The notes under the pieces are model-generated. The model did not search any database. It was not told the origin of the DNA and saw only the letters and a list, made by a program, of their open reading frames with translations. From contig CAZFQG010000036.1 of the NCBI GenBank assembly GCA_964520785.1, forward strand, positions 1 through 38,384: 38,384 nucleotides of DNA, read 5' to 3'. Shown in pieces: positions 33,801 through 38,384 of this stretch; the first letter of the stretch is position 1, and the number at the start of each line of letters is the position of its first letter. This DNA comes from CAZFQG01 sp964520785. Lineage in GTDB: Bacteria; Planctomycetota; Planctomycetia; Pirellulales; Thermoguttaceae. The translations under genes were made by a program, and so were the position numbers.

Positions 33801-34109
33801 ATGATTGACTTTGAAAAGGAACGCCTTGTATCCTTCGCCGCGGCGGCGAAGATTCTTCCCCCGGGTCGCGGCGGAAAAAAGCTCCACGTCGCCACCGTAC
33901 ATAGATGGGCAGCGGATGAGAACGATCCTCTCGAATGGATCGTCATGGGTGGCATCAAGATGACCTCGATTGAGGCTCTGCAGAGATTCATCGAGCGCCG
34001 CACCGCCGCGAAGAATCCAAACGCCTACAACGGCCCTATCCGCACTCCCCGGCAGCGCGAGGCAGCGATTCGTCGCGCCGAAAAGGAACTCGAAGAGGCC
34101 GGCATCTAG
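33801..34109 (+). CDS. DUF1580 domain protein (helix-turn-helix-like)
   Basis: The 102-residue product from ATG 33801 fits DUF1580, a family found almost only in planctomycetes and mostly in mobile regions. Typical phrases are ERLVSFAAAAKILPP, GRGGKKLHVATVHRWA, WIVMGGIKMTSIEALQRF and a tail with REAAIRRAEKELEEAGI. The pattern resembles a MerR/excisionase-like DNA-binding domain, where HVATVHRW is the recognition helix. An excisionase or regulator of the element is the likeliest role. A TTG at 33792 in the same frame is an alternative start. It lies 81 bp behind the second iteron array and 91 bp before the primase-polymerase gene. Confidence 0.75.
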   Translation: MIDFEKERLVSFAAAAKILPPGRGGKKLHVATVHRWAADENDPLEWIVMGGIKMTSIEALQRFIERRTAAKNPNAYNGPIRTPRQREAAIRRAEKELEEAGI

Positions 34110-34113
34110 AAAA

Positions 34114-34142
34114 ACCCCCGGCGGCGGCGGGCCGGCGGGGGT
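34114..34142. terminator. Strong GC hairpin behind the DUF1580 gene
   Basis: ACCCCCG at 34114-34120 pairs perfectly with CGGGGGT at 34136-34142 around a GC-rich loop. It starts four bases after the DUF1580 stop, with an A-run in front and no T-run behind. It may attenuate read-through into the primase-polymerase gene. Confidence 0.35.
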
Positions 34143-34200
34143 CGAAATCCAGTTTCCGGAGGCGTCCGGCACGTTCCCAACGAGGTCTAAAGACACTTAA

Positions 34201-35625
34201 ATGATACCGTCCCTTGGCAATTCGTCAACACCTCTCGACACGGCGATTTTCTACGCCGCGCGAGGCTGGCGGGTCTTCCCGGTTCACTCGGTACGTGACG
34301 ATGGCCGATGCACGTGTCGGAAGGGCGCGGCTTGTCCAGTCCGGGGAAAGCACCCTAGAACCCGACGCGGTTTCAAGGACGCGACGACGGACCCGAAGCA
34401 GATCGAGGAGTGGTTCGCGAAATGGCCCGACTCGAATATCGGCATCGCGACGGGGGAGGTGTCCGGCATCGTCGTCGTCGACGTCGACCGACACGAAGGT
34501 GGCCCCGACGGCGTGGCGGCGATTCAGCGATTGCAAAGGGAATTCGGCCATCTTCCGGCCGGACCATATAGCGAGACTGGCGGCGGTGGGTATCACTACT
34601 TTTTCGCGTATCCGGGACCGACCCGGGGGCGGATCGTCAACGGCAAGCCGGTCGACGGAATCGACGTCCAAGGCGACGGCGCGTTCGTCATCGCGCCCCC
34701 ATCGGTCCATGCGTCCGGCAAGTCGTATGCGTGGAAAGTCTCTCCGGCCGAACTGGCAATCCCCGAATTGCCTCCCGAATGGCTACCCCTCTTGTTGCAG
34801 GGGAAGGACGTCACAGTAAAACCCCCCGAAACAACCAGAATTGAACCCGTACTTTTGGGAGGGGAAGGACGCCACACAGATACACATACACAGGAGACAC
34901 AAGAAACACACTCTCAAGAAACACAAGATTCTCATGATGTTACGCGAGGTCAACCCCAACAAGTTGGGGGTGACCGCCCGACCGACGGAAAGGACCTGGA
35001 AACGCAGATTTTCAAGGCAATCGAAGAAACGGTCCCCACCGAACGCGGTCAACGCTTCCACCGTATGCTCCGCTTCGTCCGTCGACTTCGGTTCAATCTC
35101 GGCTTGGCGGAGACGGACCCCGGCGACCTCTTGCCGTACGTCGTCGAATGGCATCGGCAGGCGCGGCCGAATATCGACCCGGCGGTCTCGCTCGAAGACA
35201 CCCTCGCCCATTTCCTGGACGCGTGGGGGCTGGCGTCAACTCCCGACGGCGGTTTGATTGGCTTGGCTATCGCCGTGGTAGACGCAGGCGGCGTTCCGAT
35301 TGCGCCGGACGTGGAACGCTGGTGTAGCCGTCCCCTCGTTCGACTCGATCAGCTATGTCGCGTCCTGGAACGCGAGAAGAGCGGCGGGGAATGGTTTCTC
35401 GGAGCACACAGCGAAGACGTTCAACGCTTTCTTGGTCTTGGCGAAGAAAATCCAAACTCGGCCGCGAAGTCTCTCGCGCGGTATCTGAAACGGCTGGTCA
35501 CGATTGGCCGGATCGCAGTCATCGAGAAGGGTTCTTTCGACAATCGACGCGCGACGACCTACCGATACGTGGCGCTCGAGGAGAGTTTTCCGGACACCGA
35601 CCAACACCGATCAGAACAGGAATAG
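34201..35625 (+). CDS. Bifunctional DNA primase/polymerase (Prim-Pol)
   Basis: The 474-residue product has an N-terminal Prim-Pol domain (PF09250-like, about 10-200) as in plasmid and phage replication proteins. It makes primers and extends them. Catalytic and structural motifs: D94-V-D96 (IVVVDVDRH), H132 in GGGGYHYFF, and D155 in VDGIDVQGDG. The cysteine/histidine cluster CTCRKG-ACPVRGKHP (C38, C40, C46, H51) may bind zinc. A Thr/His/Gln-rich linker (about 225-247) leads to a helical C-terminal domain (about 265-460). I see no Walker A helicase motif, so unlike many relatives it lacks a fused helicase. The gene follows the iteron arrays, which suggests that it acts at an origin there. The start is ATG 34201, directly behind a TAA. 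Confidence 0.87.
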   Translation: MIPSLGNSSTPLDTAIFYAARGWRVFPVHSVRDDGRCTCRKGAACPVRGKHPRTRRGFKDATTDPKQIEEWFAKWPDSNIGIATGEVSGIVVVDVDRHEGGPDGVAAIQRLQREFGHLPAGPYSETGGGGYHYFFAYPGPTRGRIVNGKPVDGIDVQGDGAFVIAPPSVHASGKSYAWKVSPAELAIPELPPEWLPLLLQGKDVTVKPPETTRIEPVLLGGEGRHTDTHTQETQETHSQETQDSHDVTRGQPQQVGGDRPTDGKDLETQIFKAIEETVPTERGQRFHRMLRFVRRLRFNLGLAETDPGDLLPYVVEWHRQARPNIDPAVSLEDTLAHFLDAWGLASTPDGGLIGLAIAVVDAGGVPIAPDVERWCSRPLVRLDQLCRVLEREKSGGEWFLGAHSEDVQRFLGLGEENPNSAAKSLARYLKRLVTIGRIAVIEKGSFDNRRATTYRYVALEESFPDTDQHRSEQE

Positions 35626-35626
35626 G

Positions 35627-36334
35627 ATGATCTACGCGATTCCACACGGCGAGACGAAACGGCAACCCCCGACACCGGGCGCGAGCGGCTCGTGTCCGTT
35701 TTGCGGCTCCGGCGTCATCGCGAAATGCGGCCGGGTGAATGCGTGGCACTGGGCGCACGAATGCCGGGAGGACTGCGATCCGTGGCACGACGGTGAAACC
35801 GAATGGCACCGCCGATGGAAACGGCGGTTTCCCAAGGAGTCGACGGAGAAAACGCTCGTTTGGGGTGACGTTCGCCATATTGCGGACCTCTGGCTCCCGA
35901 ACAGCATCGTCGTGGAGTTTCAACATTCACCGCTAACGGTTGAAGAAATCCGGGAGCGCGAAGCGTTCTACGGCCGGATGGTTTGGATATTCGACGTCTC
36001 TGATTGCCGCGAGCGATTCCATTTCCGGCGGCGCGATGGGTACGTCACGTTTCGGTGGAAGCACCCCCGGAAACACATCGCGTTTTGCCGGCGGGTGGTC
36101 TACCTCGACTTCGGGCTCCGGCGTCTCTTCCGTCTTATGAAGGTATCCGAAGAAACACCATGCGGCGGGTGGGGGCGCGGCGTGGACGTCAATTCGTGGG
36201 TTCGCGACGCGGCTCATGGATGGCTTACTTTCCCAGAATACGGAAATCCAATTCAGTTTACGAACCCGAGACCCCCCGGCGCGAGCCGGACCAACCCCAG
36301 CACAAAGCGAGAAGGTAGAGGATTTTTGAGATGA
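35627..36334 (+). CDS. CoiA-like nuclease
   Basis: From the ATG at 35627 (AGG in front, one base after the primase stop) the product is 235 residues. The N-terminal zinc-ribbon-like part has CPFC (23-26) and HWAH (41-44), as in CoiA. A PD-(D/E)xK-type nuclease core follows: E59 in GETEWHRRWKR, D87 in HIADLWL and E97-x-Q99 in IVVEFQHSPL, then a strand VWIFDV. CoiA is a competence protein, but related nucleases in mobile elements probably act on recombination or replication intermediates. The gene is tightly placed between the primase-polymerase and a small gene it overlaps (ATGA at 36331), so it belongs to the replication operon. The exact role is unknown. Confidence 0.78.
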   Translation: MIYAIPHGETKRQPPTPGASGSCPFCGSGVIAKCGRVNAWHWAHECREDCDPWHDGETEWHRRWKRRFPKESTEKTLVWGDVRHIADLWLPNSIVVEFQHSPLTVEEIREREAFYGRMVWIFDVSDCRERFHFRRRDGYVTFRWKHPRKHIAFCRRVVYLDFGLRRLFRLMKVSEETPCGGWGRGVDVNSWVRDAAHGWLTFPEYGNPIQFTNPRPPGASRTNPSTKREGRGFLR

Positions 36335-36621
36335 AGAAAAAGGATTCACTGGTCGGCATGTACTTTCACACCCGAAAGGACGGCAAAATTCACCTTCAGG
36401 GACAGATCATCCGCGAACTGAAGAACGACCGCTATGTCGGCCGGATTTTCGAGTGGTTCCTTGGGCAGGAAACCTGCCAAAAGGTCTTCACGTTCGAGGA
36501 TGTGCAAGGGTTCGACCTTTACGACGACGTGGAAGACTTTCGCGAGATTAACCGTCAAGTAATCCGAATGGACGAGGCCACAACCAACCGCCAAGACCCA
36601 AACCCCAAGGAGCGGAAATGA
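36331..36621 (+). CDS. Small island protein, unknown function (96 aa)
   Basis: The start codon overlaps the CoiA-like stop (ATGA), and its own stop overlaps the next start in the same way. The product starts KKKDSLVGMYFHTRKDGKIH and contains a beta-rich core (LQGQIIREL, YVGRIFEWFLG, VFTFEDVQGFDLYDD) and a charged tail. It has no signal peptide and no motif I can name. The beta-strand pattern with GQI and VGRI resembles a small SH3-like barrel, which is only a suggestion. Confidence 0.65.
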   Translation: MKKKDSLVGMYFHTRKDGKIHLQGQIIRELKNDRYVGRIFEWFLGQETCQKVFTFEDVQGFDLYDDVEDFREINRQVIRMDEATTNRQDPNPKERK

Positions 36622-36812
36622 CAAACATGGATCGACTGCGCCGAACGGCCAGACTTCAAAACGCGATTTTCGATCAGGCGGCGACGTGGCCATCGGACCA
36701 ACGCGCGGACTTCGCCGCAGAGTTGCGGCGGCTGGCGAACCTGATTGCGGAGCCGGAGGAGGAACCTACGACCCTGTTCGGCTTCGCGAGGCTTTCGGAG
36801 GGCCGACGATGA
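36618..36812 (+). CDS. Small island protein, unknown function (64 aa)
   Basis: The product is short and helical (MTNMDRLRRTARLQNAIF, WPSDQRADFAAELRRLANLI) and mixed in charge. It has ATGA overlaps with both neighbours, so it is part of the same translation-coupled run. No family is recognised. It could be a small DNA- or protein-binding helical-bundle protein. Confidence 0.6.
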   Translation: MTNMDRLRRTARLQNAIFDQAATWPSDQRADFAAELRRLANLIAEPEEEPTTLFGFARLSEGRR

Positions 36813-37306
36813 GCAAACCCCGATGCATCGACCTTAAGGCCGAATTCGGCGACCGGTTCCGAATTCAGTACGAAGAAACCCTACCGGCCGGTTTCGTGAG
36901 AGACCCTTGGTACGCGCAGATCAAGTGCCGATGCGGCGGCGACGAGTTAGGCGCCGCGGTCGATTCCGGACGGGTGCAGGCAGCCGGGACGATCCGGCGC
37001 CTGGGTTGCGTCCGCGTGACCCAAAACGGCGATGGCGGCGAAGTGAACGCGGTTTTCCATCGGAAAGACCTTGACCAGGTCTTGGCGGTCATGCATCCGT
37101 ATCGACGGAAGCGGGTTTCCGAAGAGCATCTGCGGAAGATGTGGGCGGGGGGAGCACGTTTTCGTGCTGGAGCCATTCAAGAGGGCGGTCTAGACCCCGA
37201 ATTAGGCCCCTCCGAAGCCAAACCCGACAAAATACCCGTCCAGAGCCGAAGCGGCCTTCTCGCGGCTCAGGGTGGCCTCTACGTCGATACACAAATGGAA
37301 AGGTAA
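36809..37306 (+). CDS. Island-associated protein of a planctomycete-specific type (165 aa)
   Basis: From the ATG at 36809 (ATGA overlap) the product starts CIDLKAEFGDRFRIQYEET and contains DPWYAQIKCRCGGDELGA, then IRRLGCVRVTQNGDGG and AVFHRKDLDQVLAVMHPYRR. I recall a family of island-borne planctomycete proteins with the same order: 'NLKARFGDRYxVxYE', 'DPWxxxIxCR', 'VRVxQDGD', 'FxxxxxxxVAxxxxPRRRR'. Their function is unknown. There is no signal peptide. The last 35 residues (from GLDPELGPSEAKP on) look disordered. Confidence 0.65.
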   Translation: MSKPRCIDLKAEFGDRFRIQYEETLPAGFVRDPWYAQIKCRCGGDELGAAVDSGRVQAAGTIRRLGCVRVTQNGDGGEVNAVFHRKDLDQVLAVMHPYRRKRVSEEHLRKMWAGGARFRAGAIQEGGLDPELGPSEAKPDKIPVQSRSGLLAAQGGLYVDTQMER

Positions 37307-37310
37307 AACC

Positions 37311-37817
37311 ATGCGAAATGCTGAAAACAAGCGACGGAGCCGAGCCGAACGCGACGAACGGAATCGTCGGGTTGTCGCGGGGTACCTGGAGGGTTCCACG
37401 ATGGAGTCGGTCGGTCGATCCGTTGGATTGAGCAAGGCGACGGTTTCGAAGATCGTCGCCGACGCGAGGAAGCAGTGGGTCGCGGAGAGCGTCCACGATG
37501 CGGGTGAGCTTCTTGAGATCGAACTCCGGAAGCTGGGGATCGTCAAAAGCGAGGCCTGGCACGCATGGAGGAAATCCCAAGGTGACGACCAGACCGAACC
37601 GGGGGACGCGGCGTTTCTGAATACGCTTCTGAGGTGCTCCGAACGACGATCCAAGCTACTCGGACTAGACGGCCCGCAGCGGCTGGAGATCGCCACCTCG
37701 GAGCACGCGGTGATAGTCGAAGATGCCGATTGGTACGGAAATCTGGACCGAATCCCACAGAGGGACAGCATGCAGGAAATCGACGTCGGACCCGAAACCT
37801 CGGAGGGTGAGAGATGA
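37311..37817 (+). CDS. Helix-turn-helix protein resembling phage terminase small subunit
   Basis: From the ATG at 37311 (AAAGG in front) the product is 168 residues. It has a basic N-terminus, a helix-turn-helix at about 18-52 (NRRVVAGYLEGSTMESVG, LSKATVSKIVADARKQW), a long helical middle (ELLEIELRKLGIVKSEAWHA), and the phrase LRCSERRSKLLGLDGPQRLE at about 107-126. This layout, in particular the terminal 'ERRxKLLGLDxPxxxE', is characteristic of small terminase-like or packaging-associated proteins of phages and related islands. Such proteins recognise a DNA packaging site. An alternative is a plain transcriptional regulator. The stop overlaps the next gene (ATGA at 37814). Confidence 0.6.
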   Translation: MRNAENKRRSRAERDERNRRVVAGYLEGSTMESVGRSVGLSKATVSKIVADARKQWVAESVHDAGELLEIELRKLGIVKSEAWHAWRKSQGDDQTEPGDAAFLNTLLRCSERRSKLLGLDGPQRLEIATSEHAVIVEDADWYGNLDRIPQRDSMQEIDVGPETSEGER

Positions 37818-38071
37818 CTTTTTCAGAGCTACTCGAAAAAACGCGGCGGTTGGCCGACGCGGGTTTTTCGTGGTCGGACGCGTGGAAGCTGTTGGAAGGC
37901 GACTTTCGGCGACTGGCGAGCCCCCTGGAGCCCCTGGAGCGGCTCCGCGCCTACGAGTCGCTCTTGGCGGCGTTCACGTCCGACACGGACCATCCAATCG
38001 AGCCCCCCGGCAGTGGCCTTTTCGTGGTTCCGAAGGCGGCCTACGGAGTACCAATCCGTAGGTCAGGGTAG
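37814..38071 (+). CDS. Small island protein, unknown function (85 aa)
   Basis: The gene starts inside the stop of the terminase-like gene (ATGA). The product is helical at first (FSELLEKTRRLADAGFSWSD, WKLLEGDFRRL, LERLRAYESLLAAF), then a Pro-rich tail (HPIEPPGSGLFVVP). The first part has a UBA- or helix-hairpin-like look, but no family is recognised. A gap of about 100 bp follows, so the translation-coupled run ends here. Confidence 0.6.
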   Translation: MTFSELLEKTRRLADAGFSWSDAWKLLEGDFRRLASPLEPLERLRAYESLLAAFTSDTDHPIEPPGSGLFVVPKAAYGVPIRRSG

Positions 38072-38174
38072 GCCATAAAACGCGCAAGTGTCGTGAAAAC
38101 AAGAACCTCAGATTCGCCGTTGAAAGACACCCAGCGAGAATCCGCAATCTATCCAGGACCCCGGACGCATTAGT

Positions 38175-38384
38175 ATGGAAACACCCCGCATACGCAAGGA
38201 TCGGACCACGATGAGATCCGAAGCGCGGCAGCGTCTTCGCGAATTGGCGGTGAAAGCGGCCGACGGCGAAGAGATCGAAGCGGCCGACCTGGCCGAACCG
38301 ATGGCGATGGTCGGCGCGTCCCTGGAGGATTTCGACGGAGCGGTCGAAGTCATCCGACGGCGTCGTCAAGCGGTCGAAGACCTC
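38175..38384 (+). CDS. Partial gene at right window edge, helical protein
   Basis: An ATG at 38175 opens 70 codons without stop to the end of the window. The product begins METPRIRKDRTTMRSEAR and continues QRLRELAVKAADGEEIEAAD, then LEDFDGAVEVIRRRRQAVED. It is helical, rich in Glu, Ala and Arg, and lacks a signal peptide. It may be another phage- or island-type small protein. The rest lies outside, so no function is given. Confidence 0.55.
   Translation, partial: METPRIRKDRTTMRSEARQRLRELAVKAADGEEIEAADLAEPMAMVGASLEDFDGAVEVIRRRRQAVEDL

Larger units (their letters stand above)
31256..38384 (+). mobile_element. Integrative element at tRNA-Gly, left part only
   Basis: From the 3' end of tRNA-Gly to the window edge, all genes lie on the plus strand and have mobile-element character: a tyrosine integrase directly beside the tRNA, a helix-turn-helix protein, iteron-like repeats, DUF1580, a primase-polymerase, a CoiA-like nuclease, small ATGA-overlapping genes and a terminase-small-subunit-like protein. 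I find no second copy of the tRNA 3' end (attR) in the window, so the element continues beyond 38384. No capsid, tail or conjugation gene is visible in this part, which fits a phage satellite or an integrated plasmid. Confidence 0.7.

Noticed and set aside
31183..38384. Second copy of the tRNA-Gly 3' end (attR)
   Set aside because: I looked for the T-arm and acceptor sequence downstream and found no copy within the window; the right end must lie outside.

Overview
The window looks like chromosome from a planctomycete (phylum Planctomycetota, GC-rich, probably an uncultured Pirellulales-like lineage). The evidence is the gene repertoire: a CotH/lamin-tail/dockerin giant opening with the planctomycete-type LESRRLLS leader, a tandem DUF1080 protein, PQQ-type propellers, M56/BlaI pairs, large c-type cytochromes related to the hydrazine synthase alpha subunit family, DUF4416 and DUF1580. 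All calls were made by reading the sequence; no database search was possible.

Layout. 1-185: start of an exported protein running off the left edge. 628-1986: secreted PQQ-like beta-propeller. 2432-6020: a regulated-looking unit with a nested inverted repeat, a sigma-70-type promoter, an ECF-like sigma factor, a membrane-anchored HEAT-like protein and an overlapping dicarboxylate/amino-acid:cation symporter. 6010-13343 (minus): a 1554-aa CotH surface protein, a short multiheme cytochrome and a double DUF1080 protein. 13501-16244: housekeeping tadA, a small membrane protein, then (minus) DUF4416 and a TagO/WecA-type glycosyl-phosphotransferase. 16430-19165: a P-type cation ATPase. 19502-24870 (minus): a BlaI repressor translationally coupled to a 1657-aa M56 sensor-protease fused to carboxypeptidase-regulatory-like repeats, a thioredoxin domain and a beta-propeller; promoter and a perfect 18-bp palindrome lie upstream. 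25160-27519: a decayed zone with broken genes on both sides of an intact 6-phosphofructokinase. 27674-31033: an 1119-aa diheme protein with a hydrazine-synthase-alpha-like core.

31183-31255 is tRNA-Gly(CCC). Directly behind it a tyrosine integrase opens a genomic island that continues past the right edge. The island carries a helix-turn-helix protein, two arrays of 11-bp iteron-like repeats, DUF1580, a primase-polymerase, a CoiA-like nuclease, a run of small ATGA-overlapping genes, a protein resembling a phage terminase small subunit, and the start of another gene. I read this as an integrative, probably self-replicating, phage-satellite-like element. It is the most interesting accessory region here; the M56-thioredoxin-propeller sensor is the most interesting chromosomal gene.
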